Assembly: GCF_000425025.1 (NCBI RefSeq)
Contig: NZ_AUKZ01000004.1
Coordinates: 99,011-163,010 of the forward strand
Source of the DNA: Streptococcus castoreus DSM 17536
GTDB lineage: Bacteria; Bacillota; Bacilli; Lactobacillales; Streptococcaceae
Length of the DNA stretch: 64,000 nt
Reading direction: 5' to 3'
In this document: positions 12,895 to 23,934 of the stretch, piece after piece
Position numbering within the stretch: position 1 is the first letter of the stretch
Layout: each line of letters begins with the position of its first letter
Translations under genes and position numbers: made by a program
The notes under the pieces: model-generated
What the model saw: the letters and a program-made list of their open reading frames with translations, nothing else
What the model was told of the DNA's origin: nothing
The model's database searches: none

Positions 12895-15192
12895 TGTAAT
12901 ATCAAGGATCATCGCTGTCAAATGATTTATAGTCAACTCATTATTTTGAAAGCGCTTGTCATTTGTTTCAATTATAACATGCTTATCATGTGATTGCAAG
13001 CGTTTTCCAGATGTTGTGAAAATAACCTTGTATTTCCGACTATCATCTACTGTAAAGCTGATAAAGCCTGTGTTCCTATCAGCTTTTTCAATATAGACAT
13101 GGTAACGAATCTCTTCAAAAGTGCGATATGAAAACAGGGGTGTTGTCGTTTTCAAAAAAATTAATTTTTTCATAAAGGTTAGAGTTTCTTTTTCGAGAGT
13201 AACCTGTCTCCAGTCAATTTGATTGACTTGATCTGGAGCATTATAGGAATTCATAGCCCTTTCTTTATCTGCATGGGTCAATTCACCTTGCTCCCCAGTT
13301 GCAAATAATTTTGTTCGTAAAAATTCCTGACCAATTTGCATAAAACACATGCCTTGCATCAGAATATTCATAGCGGATGCCAGCTGAATTCGTTTGGTAT
13401 GTTCTTCTTTACTATCGTGAGGATTCAAAGCCCAAAAAAGATCATTAAGGTTATAATTATCATGTGCTTCGACATAATTAACAACCTGGCTCGGTGTTAG
13501 GTAATGCACTAATTCATCACTGCCCAAAATGGATTTAGCGACAACATCTTCTGTCGGTGCGCCAGATACAAAGCCCTCTTCAAAAGTACCATAAACCTCG
13601 GCACCCTTAACTGCATTGCGCTGATCATCATTAAAAAAACCAATCCCAGGCATCTTATAGGCATTGTCTTTTTTTGCCTTATCTTCAGGCGCTAACCCAA
13701 CTCCCATATCCCAACCTTCTCCAAACATGAGAATTCTTGGGTCGATTTTATTTAGTTCCTGTCGAATAAGATTCATGGTTTCAATATCGTGCAAGCCCAT
13801 TAAATCAAAACGAAAACCGTCAATATTAAATTCCTTCGTCCAATAAAGAATGGAATCAATCATGTACTTGCGGTACATTTCCTTTTCACTGGCGGTCTCA
13901 TTGCCACAACCCGACCCATTTTGAAAAGTTCCATTTGGGTTCATTCGATAATAGTAATCGGGAACAACTAATTGAAATACAGAATCCCTTGATGAGAAAG
14001 TATGATTATAAACCACGTCCATAATGACATTGATACCAGCATCATGATAAGCTTGAATCACTTCTTTTAATTCTAAAATGCGTGTTGCAGGTTCATGGGG
14101 ATTACTTGTAAAACTAGCATCGGGGACATTATAATTTTCTGGATCGTAACCCCAATTATAGGCGTACTCCCCATTGTCATCAATCACCTGATGATGGTCA
14201 AAGATTGGCTGTAACTGAATATGGGTAATACCAAGTGATGTCACATAATCAAAACAGGTTTTATCTCCAAATTCATTGCGAGTACCTTTTTCAATTAAAC
14301 CTCTAAACTTCCCTCGATTCGGTTGGCTAACACCTGATGTGACTGATTTTGAAAAATCACGAACGTGCATTTCATAGATAACAGCCTGATTGGGATTATC
14401 CAAGCGCCAAGTTGCTTCTTTACCTTGCCTAACATTAAATCCTTCTGGTCTAAGATAACTCGGAGCAATAACAACTGAGCGTCTCCCGTTTGCCGTTGTC
14501 GCGATGGCATAAGGATCACGAACATCTCTAAATGTCCGCTTCCGATAGTAAACACGGTAACGGTAGGCATGATAATTGTAGTCACCTTTCAAACACAATT
14601 CCCAAACCCCATGTGTATTTTTTGAATGGTCCTCAGGATTATTTTCCTGTCCACGAACCATAGGAATCACTTTGGAAACACTGGCACGTTCAGCAGTTGA
14701 ATCATACAGAATTAAATCCACACGTTCAGCTGTCGGTGCCCAAAGTCGAAATATTGTCTGATCAGGTGTATAACGAAAACCAAGCCAACCACTAAATCCC
14801 CAACGCCGATCAAAGGCTTTACTGTTAACGGCCATATCAAAGGAATGAGCAACACGACGCCCGTACGACCGACTAGCTACTGCTGCTTGCCTTGAATAAT
14901 AAACCGTATCATCACCATCAACAAGCCAAACCTCCGTTTTAGAAACCCCATAATCACGATTAATGCGAAAGTCAATTGTCTTATGTTTCCAAAATTGATC
15001 TTTGACAATCACATAAGCATGACTTAAAAAATAAGGGGCAGGGTAACTTAATTGGGCAACCGCACCAAAACTGTCAAATCGAGAAAAGTAAGCGTCTTTC
15101 CCCCATTTTCCATCTTGCCACTGCCATAAGCTTAAATTAAAGTAATTGCCTTGACGACTATGGTAATGAACGGTAATAGCATTATCCATCAC
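12889..15192 (-). CDS. pulA: type I pullulanase, intracellular
   Basis: GH13_14 debranching enzyme cleaving alpha-1,6 bonds of glycogen or imported maltodextrins. It has 767 residues. An N-terminal CBM41-like domain (about 1-110) is followed by a CBM48-like segment (FRLWAPTAERVDLILYD). Next come the type I signature YNWGYDP, GFRFDLMGLHD (nucleophile Asp), MFGEGWDMG and YVEAHDN. There is no signal peptide or wall anchor, unlike the surface PulA of streptococci, so it should act on internal glycogen. It starts 5 bases after the lipid kinase. Confidence 0.92.
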   Translation of the reverse strand: MMDNAITVHYHSRQGNYFNLSLWQWQDGKWGKDAYFSRFDSFGAVAQLSYPAPYFLSHAYVIVKDQFWKHKTIDFRINRDYGVSKTEVWLVDGDDTVYYSRQAAVASRSYGRRVAHSFDMAVNSKAFDRRWGFSGWLGFRYTPDQTIFRLWAPTAERVDLILYDSTAERASVSKVIPMVRGQENNPEDHSKNTHGVWELCLKGDYNYHAYRYRVYYRKRTFRDVRDPYAIATTANGRRSVVIAPSYLRPEGFNVRQGKEATWRLDNPNQAVIYEMHVRDFSKSVTSGVSQPNRGKFRGLIEKGTRNEFGDKTCFDYVTSLGITHIQLQPIFDHHQVIDDNGEYAYNWGYDPENYNVPDASFTSNPHEPATRILELKEVIQAYHDAGINVIMDVVYNHTFSSRDSVFQLVVPDYYYRMNPNGTFQNGSGCGNETASEKEMYRKYMIDSILYWTKEFNIDGFRFDLMGLHDIETMNLIRQELNKIDPRILMFGEGWDMGVGLAPEDKAKKDNAYKMPGIGFFNDDQRNAVKGAEVYGTFEEGFVSGAPTEDVVAKSILGSDELVHYLTPSQVVNYVEAHDNYNLNDLFWALNPHDSKEEHTKRIQLASAMNILMQGMCFMQIGQEFLRTKLFATGEQGELTHADKERAMNSYNAPDQVNQIDWRQVTLEKETLTFMKKLIFLKTTTPLFSYRTFEEIRYHVYIEKADRNTGFISFTVDDSRKYKVIFTTSGKRLQSHDKHVIIETNDKRFQNNELTINHLTAMILDITE

Positions 15193-15197
15193 TTTGA

Positions 15198-16220
15198 TTA
15201 TTCCTCCAATTCTTGTTCTAAATCTTCAACTTCATGGGCAAATTTCTTAACCATTTCTTCGATTTCCAATTCTTCTTGGTCTAGCACCAAAGCATCGTCA
15301 GAAATTAAATCAGTATCAGCAAAAAAAGTAATGTGATTTTTTAGATTTTCAAGTGTAATAGGGGCATCACCACCGTACTCACCATCTAAATTAATCATCA
15401 TGCGTTTATCAGATTGTGGTTCAATCACAATTTTGCTAGTCTTAATGTATTCCACACGACGATCGGTAACGTGTTTGCCACCATCCAAAATTAGACGCAA
15501 GAGGTGCACAATTTCAAAAAGATTAGCTGTCTTGATCAAAATCAAGGTAAACATGCCATCATCTAATTTGGCGTCAGGTGCAATCATCTCAAAACCACCA
15601 ACAGAATTGGTAATTGCTGCAAAAATCATGGAAACGTCTCCTTCAAAAACACCATGATCATGGGTGATTGTGACCGGAACATTACTAATACGTGGCAACA
15701 GTTCAACACCTTTAGCGAGATATGCCAAATAACCAAACATGGTTTTTAATTGACTTGGCACGCTATAAGTTAATTCTGTCAAACTTCCAGCCGCAGCAAT
15801 ATTAATGAAATAAGTATCTTCTCTAGCTCGACCAATATCCATTTGAATGGTTTGATTTTTGCCAATAACCTTAGCAGCCTGACTAGGATTTCCTCTCGGA
15901 ATCTTCAATGCCCTTGCAAAATCATTGGTGGTTCCAGTTGGAATAATAGCCATTTTAGGCCTCTTTTTGAGTGGTGCAATGCCATTAACAACCTCATTAA
16001 TGGTGCCATCACCACCTGCAGCGATCAGCAAATCAAAACCAGCCTGCGCTGCCCTTCTGGCTTCCTTTAGAGCCGAATGCTTTTTTGCTGTCGTTTGAAA
16101 GGCCGATGTTTCATACCCAAACCCTTCCAAAATATCTAAGACTTCAGGAACACTTTTTTTCATGATCTCTTGTCCTGACGTTGGATTATAAATGAGACGT
16201 GCTCTCATTTGTTTTTTCAT
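15198..16220 (-). CDS. dagK: diacylglycerol/lipid kinase (DagK/YegS family)
   Basis: Soluble lipid kinase of the DAGK_cat fold that recycles diacylglycerol to phosphatidate (family knowledge). Visible motifs are RLIYNPTSGQE at the N-terminus, the nucleotide loop AAGGDGTINEVVNG (about 67-80), and IPTGTTNDFARALKIP (about 94-109). The 340 residues include an acidic C-terminal tail of about 35 residues rich in Glu and Asp. It is sandwiched between ligA (13 bases) and pulA (5 bases). Confidence 0.9.
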   Translation of the reverse strand: MKKQMRARLIYNPTSGQEIMKKSVPEVLDILEGFGYETSAFQTTAKKHSALKEARRAAQAGFDLLIAAGGDGTINEVVNGIAPLKKRPKMAIIPTGTTNDFARALKIPRGNPSQAAKVIGKNQTIQMDIGRAREDTYFINIAAAGSLTELTYSVPSQLKTMFGYLAYLAKGVELLPRISNVPVTITHDHGVFEGDVSMIFAAITNSVGGFEMIAPDAKLDDGMFTLILIKTANLFEIVHLLRLILDGGKHVTDRRVEYIKTSKIVIEPQSDKRMMINLDGEYGGDAPITLENLKNHITFFADTDLISDDALVLDQEELEIEEMVKKFAHEVEDLEQELEE

Positions 16221-16233
16221 AAACCTACCTCAC

Positions 16234-18201
<1,968 letters not shown>

Positions 18202-18248
18202 TTATCACAAAAGAAGCCAAATAAGCTATTGCCTAATTGGCAGAAAAA

Positions 18249-18275
18249 TAAAAAAGCCTACCCCTAAGTAGACGT
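18249..18275 (-). terminator. terminator after queT
   Basis: The minus strand reads GTCTAC, a TTAGGG loop, then GTAGGC followed by TTTTTTATTTTT, just past the queT stop. This gives a 6-bp stem with one G-U pair. Confidence 0.65.
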
Positions 18276-18281
18276 TAGTCA

Positions 18282-18788
18282 TTATCCTTTAAAAGCGATG
18301 CGCTTTGCTACCTTATCAATAACCATAGCCCCAACAAGAAGTGATACCAATTCTCCCGTAGCAGTGGTAAACCAAGTTAATAAAAAAGGTGCTCCAAAGA
18401 AATACAATTCCATCGCAACTGTAACCATAGAGGTTGCAAAAAAGAAAGAAAAGTAGAAGAAAGCTTTGTTAAGCATGCCGTTGAATAAATAATCCTTTTG
18501 ATATTTTTCAAACAACAACACACCTAATGTGACAAAAACTAGAGTTGATCCCCCTCCAACAATAACATCAATCAAACCGAAACTGTAAAAATTAGCAATC
18601 ATACAGCCTACAGTCACTCCAATAATGTACTTGCGATGATAAAAAGCTAGAAAATTCATCATTTCAGATACCCTAAACTGGTACATCCCATAAGAAATAG
18701 CATTCAAAGGCGGGGTAATGGTTAAGACCACATAAAGAGCAGCCACCAAAGCAATGTGAACATAGTCACGCACAGTAAGTTTTATCAT
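18282..18788 (-). CDS. queT: QueT-type queuosine precursor transporter (ECF S component)
   Basis: A 168-residue membrane protein with five to six hydrophobic helices. It matches the QueT/COG4708 family, thought to be the substrate-binding S component of an ECF transporter importing preQ1 or related queuosine precursors for tRNA modification. No energizing ATPase genes are adjacent, as expected for a shared ECF module. The preQ1-II riboswitch directly upstream strongly supports the substrate. Its Shine-Dalgarno AAAGGAG is part of the riboswitch. Confidence 0.88.
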   Translation of the reverse strand: MIKLTVRDYVHIALVAALYVVLTITPPLNAISYGMYQFRVSEMMNFLAFYHRKYIIGVTVGCMIANFYSFGLIDVIVGGGSTLVFVTLGVLLFEKYQKDYLFNGMLNKAFFYFSFFFATSMVTVAMELYFFGAPFLLTWFTTATGELVSLLVGAMVIDKVAKRIAFKG

Positions 18789-18793
18789 TTTTT

Positions 18794-18872
18794 CTCCTTT
18801 AACGTCAGGATAACAACCTAAAGGTTTATCTACGTTTCGAATATGCTTGATGAAAGGGAACTAAGCACCAAG
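18794..18872 (-). promoter_or_regulatory. preQ1-II riboswitch
   Basis: The minus strand carries CTTGGTGCTTAG, then CATCAAGCATATT forming P1 with it. The pseudoknot region GTTATCCTGACGTTAAAGGAG reaches the queT ribosome-binding site. This order and sequence match the COG4708 preQ1-II class known from streptococci. Ligand binding would sequester the AAAGGAG. A promoter TTGTCA-17-TAAAAT (18916-18921 / 18893-18898) precedes it. Confidence 0.88.
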
Positions 18873-18892
18873 GGTTGCCAAGCAACTTCTAT

Positions 18893-18921
18893 ATTTTATC
18901 ACAAAAATGGATGCATGACAA
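18893..18921 (-). promoter_or_regulatory. promoter of the preQ1-II/queT unit
   Basis: TTGTCA and TAAAAT with a 17-base spacer, placing the transcription start just before the riboswitch P1 stem. Confidence 0.65.
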
Positions 18922-18944
18922 AGTCAATGCTAGTAACATCAGCT

Positions 18945-19630
18945 ACCCTAAAACAGCAGCTAATAAGGATTTTCTGTGGTTTTCCAATACCAAAAGATTA
19001 TAGTTATTATCGCATTAGAACTACATTATCACAGCTTTCTTGTGAACCATAAGAACGTTCAAAAATTGATGAAGAATTGATTTATACTCGTCTTATGAGG
19101 GGTGAGAAGGTAAGAATTAAACATCAGTTTGAAGCCTCTAAAGCTTATGAGAAGTGTTATACAGTGGTGACTGAATTTGCTTTGCCAGATGGAAATCATA
19201 TCTGTCACTCGTTCTTGATGGGATTAGTCGTGATATTATCAACTTTACATGTCATGGTCACCAGATTTGAAACAAGTTACAACCGTGCTTGAGAAAACAT
19301 TTCCAGCAAAAACTTACAAGGAAACCTGATAACCAAGAGTAGCAATACTAACATCAGTCTTATCATTAACCTTTATTCCATATTACACAAAGGCAACAGC
19401 CCAGATAATGCCACGACGGAAAGTTCCTTTGGTATTTTGACATCTGAGATGTTTTAGGGATATGAGGATACTTTTAAATTTCTCGATGGGCTAGAACAAG
19501 CTATTACAGATTATATTTTTCACAGTAACAAATCAGCCAAACCAAAACGAAAAGGACTTAGCCCTGTTCAATGCAGAACGAAATCCTTTCAATAATTATT
19601 TATCCAACTTTTTTGGGGAGTACACGTTCT
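18945..19630 (+). pseudogene. IS3-family transposase remnant (orfB)
   Basis: Translating the plus strand in shifting frames gives collinear pieces of an IS3-family DDE transposase: RIRTTLSQL, then QFEASKAYEKCYTVVTEFALPDGN, KTFPAKTYKET, then GNSPDNATTESSFGILTSEMF, stop, GYEDTFKFLDGLEQAITDYIF, and finally KGLSPVQCRTKSF. The gene is broken by several frameshifts and stops. The end near CCAACTTTTTTGGGG resembles an IS3-type inverted-repeat end. The left end is lost near the queT promoter. The element is dead. Confidence 0.8.
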
Positions 19631-19638
19631 TCGTCTTT

Positions 19639-22464
19639 TTATTCCTTTTCATAGCGCTTAATAAAAAGTTTAACAGAAGTAACTAAGCTAGTCATTCCTA
19701 AAATCGTCAAAATACTACCAACGTTTTCACCGACTTTAGGTAAGGGGTTGCTTTTTGATTTTTGATAAGCAGACAATAATGGTTTTGGAGTCTCTACTTC
19801 TTGTTTCTTCTTTATATCTGATATTGGATCCATTGGGCTTGTGGATACTTTACTTTCTTTTTTAAACGCTAATTGAAGCAATAATGGGTCATGGTCAGAG
19901 GCACGACCATGCGCTTCCATAAATGGTGAATTAACGTGGACCATGTCAAATTCATAGTGACCAAGCAAATGGCGTGACACCAACATATTATCTAGAGTTT
20001 GATTATTCCCTTGGTAGAAATAAGAATAACGGTCAGAAAGATCATGTCTACTAACCAAATTAACCATATTCCCTTCTTCAATCAGTTGAATGGTTTTAGT
20101 GAATTCATAATCATTAAAGTCACCCAACATGACAATATTAGCTTGATGTTTAGCCCCTTCTTTGGCAAATTGACTTAAAAGATTAGCTAACACATGCCGC
20201 CTTTTTTCTGATTTAAAGGTTACCGGCTGAACTCGTCCATAAAGGGCATTATCTCCACGTTTAGAATTTAAATGATTCGCCACTACAATAACCTTATTGC
20301 CTTGGAAAATAAATTCTGCTGCCAATGACTTGCGGACATCTTTCCAAGCCGCATTAGTTGGATCAATACGACCAACACTAAGATTTAATTCCCCATTTAC
20401 CCAAGAAAGAGCATCCTTAGCACCACCTTTTGGCTTATCAGAAAGGCTAACACGCTCTGGCTGATAAAGAAAACCAGTACGAATATTCCCGCCAGGCTGA
20501 CCACCATCATCATTATTTTCAGGAGCAATATCAACATAACGGTAAGTCGGACCACCTAATTTCTTAATAGCATCAATCAAACGTTGCGCACTTTGACTTG
20601 CATCTGTTGTGCCATCGTTTGTTGGTCCATTATTATCTTGTACTTCAATTAATCCAATAATATCTGGTGCATTTAAATCATGGATAAAGGATTCAGCAAT
20701 CCGTTTCACTTTCTCATCCTTTGTCGTAGAAGGATTGGCTGAGAAATTTTCAATATTGTAAGAAGCAATGCTTAACTTGCTTAAATCTTTTTGGAGAATT
20801 GTTTTTTCAGGCTTTAGATGACCATCGTTTAAGATTGGCATCTTTTGACTATCATCAACAAACACTTTGTAATTGCCATAGCTATATGACACCGGACCAA
20901 CTAATCTTCCTGTATAGAAATCACCTGCTTTAATGATTTGTTTGCCTTTTTTGAAGAGGACTGGAATAATATCCGTATTGTAGGCGGCGGCTGGAAGCAA
21001 TACACCACCTGAATTATTCAAGGTTCTTGTACTAAAACCAGGCAAAACATAAATTTCTTTATTTTTCATTGGACCAAGAACTTTGGCATTATTCACTGCA
21101 ACCAGCATACCTTCCATAGACTCCCAATAATCAATAGCATCTTCATGTGGATCAAAAACACGTAACCCATCATTATCAATAATATTAGCGGGAGCTATAC
21201 GATCTTTGCCTAGAATTACAGGCTCTGGGACTTGAGCGGTTCCAGTCTTTGTCACCGATGTTGCAGCTATTTGTGTAATACTAAGATCTGTTTCTTGGCG
21301 ATCCTCATAACCGCGACCAAAGTATTCTTCTACTTCTCCCGAAATAGTTAAAACATCACCAACTTTAACATTGGCATTTTTAGCAAAGACACGGATACCG
21401 TCTGAAGTTGCAATGTTACCATCACCCTTAAGATCTTGAACATAAAAATGAGTTGAGTCATCTAGATAAGTCACCACTACTTGCTCAACTGTAACCTTCT
21501 TTTTCAAAAGCGGAGATATGTGACCAGTTCCTTGAATATCACCAATTTTGACAACTTGACTAGCTAAACTCATGTCTTTTTTTCGAATAGCTTGCTTAGC
21601 AACTTCAAATTGTTCGAGAGCAAACGGTTTTAATTGCAATTTTCCTTCAAAAGTCGAATGAATAGCTGTTAAATGAATAAGATCCCCTTCACCAATCTTG
21701 GTTAGTAAATCAGAAGTCTTAATACCCGTCCGATTATCCAAACGTACCGCGACACTCTTCCCATTCCCATCCGTGACCTCAAAGGATGACGTTCCGTATT
21801 TATCTGACAATATTTTCCCAACTTTTACATGTGACAACTTGACTAAGGTTGAGGGATTTGTATTTTCTAATTCTGAAATAGTTGTTTCTTTAACAGGAGT
21901 AGGAAGCTGACCTGATAATTTTTTATGTGCAGTGATATTTTTCAACTGTAACTCACCCTTGAAATTAGTGAGTGCACCTGTTAATTGAATAATATCTCCA
22001 CTGACATAACCCAGATTTTTCTCAGGGTAAATGTAGAGCCCTGTACCATTACTGTCTTGGATATAAAAGCCATTACCTCCCCAACCATTGACCACACTAA
22101 TAATCTTGCCCGTAACAGTATAAGACTTACCTTCTGAACTGGTTCTTACTTCAGCAATTGGTCGACTACCATTAGCAGTTGCCAACACAGTAGGACTAAC
22201 TTGTCGTTGTCTATCTGTATCTACAGGTTTCATCGTTTCAGTAGTTACTGTAGGCGTTGGCTTCGTATTTCCTATAGTATCTGCTATACCTTCTGCAATA
22301 GGCGATACCTCTCCTACACCATTAACAATAGACACATCCGTTCTAGAAGCTACTATCTCGTCAGCATAAACTGGACTTTTTTGCAGAACAACTTTCTCAA
22401 TTACCGTAGGAGCAGCGACCATCGCTAGCAATGAAGCATAGGTGAAAATTTTCCTATTTAACAT
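19639..22464 (-). CDS. spnA: SpnA-type secreted, wall-anchored nuclease
   Basis: A 941-residue extracellular nuclease resembling S. pyogenes SpnA, which degrades DNA in neutrophil traps (family knowledge). It starts with a signal peptide (cleavage about residue 34, VYA-DE). Several OB-fold-like repeats follow (about 90-560, e.g. TVTGKIISVVNGWGGNGFYI). The endonuclease/exonuclease/phosphatase domain spans about 565-870, with SIASYNIENFS, GLIEVQDN, MLGDFNDYE and RASDHDPLLL (catalytic His). The C-terminus has LPKVGE (about 907), a hydrophobic helix and RYEKE, the layout of a sortase substrate. The Thr of LPXTG is Val here. It lies downstream of the sag terminator, so it is transcribed separately. 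Confidence 0.9.
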   Translation of the reverse strand: MLNRKIFTYASLLAMVAAPTVIEKVVLQKSPVYADEIVASRTDVSIVNGVGEVSPIAEGIADTIGNTKPTPTVTTETMKPVDTDRQRQVSPTVLATANGSRPIAEVRTSSEGKSYTVTGKIISVVNGWGGNGFYIQDSNGTGLYIYPEKNLGYVSGDIIQLTGALTNFKGELQLKNITAHKKLSGQLPTPVKETTISELENTNPSTLVKLSHVKVGKILSDKYGTSSFEVTDGNGKSVAVRLDNRTGIKTSDLLTKIGEGDLIHLTAIHSTFEGKLQLKPFALEQFEVAKQAIRKKDMSLASQVVKIGDIQGTGHISPLLKKKVTVEQVVVTYLDDSTHFYVQDLKGDGNIATSDGIRVFAKNANVKVGDVLTISGEVEEYFGRGYEDRQETDLSITQIAATSVTKTGTAQVPEPVILGKDRIAPANIIDNDGLRVFDPHEDAIDYWESMEGMLVAVNNAKVLGPMKNKEIYVLPGFSTRTLNNSGGVLLPAAAYNTDIIPVLFKKGKQIIKAGDFYTGRLVGPVSYSYGNYKVFVDDSQKMPILNDGHLKPEKTILQKDLSKLSIASYNIENFSANPSTTKDEKVKRIAESFIHDLNAPDIIGLIEVQDNNGPTNDGTTDASQSAQRLIDAIKKLGGPTYRYVDIAPENNDDGGQPGGNIRTGFLYQPERVSLSDKPKGGAKDALSWVNGELNLSVGRIDPTNAAWKDVRKSLAAEFIFQGNKVIVVANHLNSKRGDNALYGRVQPVTFKSEKRRHVLANLLSQFAKEGAKHQANIVMLGDFNDYEFTKTIQLIEEGNMVNLVSRHDLSDRYSYFYQGNNQTLDNMLVSRHLLGHYEFDMVHVNSPFMEAHGRASDHDPLLLQLAFKKESKVSTSPMDPISDIKKKQEVETPKPLLSAYQKSKSNPLPKVGENVGSILTILGMTSLVTSVKLFIKRYEKE

Positions 22465-22704
22465 AAAAACTCCTTTTGTTTAATACACGCCTATTGTAAC
22501 AAAACTGATAATTAAAATAAATACATTTTGAAACATTTTGTTGTCAAAAGTTAATGTTATGCCACATTGTAACCGCTGTCTCTTAAATTGATTTGTATAT
22601 TTTAACTAAAAAACAAACATTAATCCCTTGGATACTCTTAAAAAAGCGATTTTTCTTATCATTCAACCTTTATTTTAGAAAGTTATCTGTTTTTCTCTCA
22701 AAAA

Positions 22705-22753
22705 AGCATTGATCTTATTGACTCACGATAAATGAGTCAATAAGATCAATGCT
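22705..22753 (-). terminator. strong terminator of the sag operon
   Basis: A perfect 21-bp inverted repeat (22705-22725 / 22733-22753) has a 7-base loop, and on the minus strand it is followed by TTTTTT. It lies 63 bases past sagI. The rest of the gap down to spnA (22465-22704) shows no gene and holds the spnA promoter region. Confidence 0.9.
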
Positions 22754-22815
22754 GTCTTTATTATCATGCCTTCTTTGTAGTAAGAAGACCTAAATTCTTT
22801 TATTTTTCAAAACCT

Positions 22816-23934
22816 TTATGGTTGGTTAGGTTTTAATAAGAAACTCGAAAGGGTTATAAAGGCTAGCGCCGTTAATAACAGAGCTAAGAGATATGGCCAG
22901 ACTTGCGCAAGCCCCCCACCACTTTGGAAAATGGCTATGGTTGAGAGAACCCAGTTTTGCGGTAGTAATTTCCCAATAGCTTGCATGTATGAAGGTGTAA
23001 TGGACAAAGGCCATAAACAGCCAGCCAACATGGAAGTTGGCATCACGATCAAGTTAGCCAACTGGCTACTTTGTTGCGTATTTTGTGTGACTGCACCAAT
23101 CATTAAACCAAAACCTATCGCCAATAAACTAAAAAGTAAGAAAATTACTAAAAGCATCGGAGTAGGAATATAAAAGCTGACGTTAAAGACCTTCAACAAG
23201 CTAAACATAATCACAATTTGGATAGCAAAAGCGACAAGTCCAACACATACATAACTCAGCATGTACTGGAAGCGTGACAAGCGTGACAAGATTAAACGGT
23301 TGTAGATTTGACTAGACTTATCTGTCAAAATCCCCCCGTAAATCACACTAGTACTGCCCAACATTAAAATGAGCAAGAAACCGGTAGTGGTGGATGACAC
23401 CGATTTACTACGTGAGCGGTCTGCCAACGTCTCTTGTTGAACATGGTAGTTTAAGCTCTTGTTTTTTTGTAAAAGCCGATCAAAGATGGTCTGATTCCCT
23501 GCAGCTACGTCACCCATGATATTGTAGTTTTCCAAAAGATAATTGGCTTGCGCCTTCACCCATTCTGTAATCTCGCTATTAGCAATGGCGCGAAGCTTGA
23601 GTTTTTGCGCTTTACCTGTCAATACTTTCTCCGAAAACCCTTTATCAATGGTCAGCACAGCCTCTAAAGACTTAGCTTGAAGGTAACTGTCAATGTGTTT
23701 TTCCTTTATTTTGGTAAAAACATCATACTTTTTCGTGTGTTTAAGCTGGGCAACAAATTGCTTCGAAATCTGACTTTGATCCTTGTCTAAGATACCAATT
23801 TTAGCCTGATTATTTCCCGAGAAACTCAAAGATAAAGCTAAAAGTGTTGTTAAAATAGGCAACAAAAGGAAGGTCACATAACTGGTTTTTTTCCGTCGTA
23901 TTTTAACAAATAAAGTTTTTATAAAACGAATCAT
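22816..23934 (-). CDS. sagI: SagI, ABC-2 permease for streptolysin S export
   Basis: Second membrane subunit of the streptolysin S exporter (372 residues). One helix at the N-terminus (about 19-38) is followed by a large extracellular domain (about 40-175). A cluster of five helices (about 185-365) completes the ABC-2 type layout. Its start overlaps sagH by 4 bases. It is the last gene of the operon. A lipid-interacting or permease role follows from family and position. Confidence 0.9.
   Translation of the reverse strand: MIRFIKTLFVKIRRKKTSYVTFLLLPILTTLLALSLSFSGNNQAKIGILDKDQSQISKQFVAQLKHTKKYDVFTKIKEKHIDSYLQAKSLEAVLTIDKGFSEKVLTGKAQKLKLRAIANSEITEWVKAQANYLLENYNIMGDVAAGNQTIFDRLLQKNKSLNYHVQQETLADRSRSKSVSSTTTGFLLILMLGSTSVIYGGILTDKSSQIYNRLILSRLSRFQYMLSYVCVGLVAFAIQIVIMFSLLKVFNVSFYIPTPMLLVIFLLFSLLAIGFGLMIGAVTQNTQQSSQLANLIVMPTSMLAGCLWPLSITPSYMQAIGKLLPQNWVLSTIAIFQSGGGLAQVWPYLLALLLTALAFITLSSFLLKPNQP

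Noticed and set aside
12947..12965. cre-like TGAAAGCGCTTGTCA
   Set aside because: It lies inside the end of pulA and has an extra base relative to the CcpA consensus. Too weak to call.
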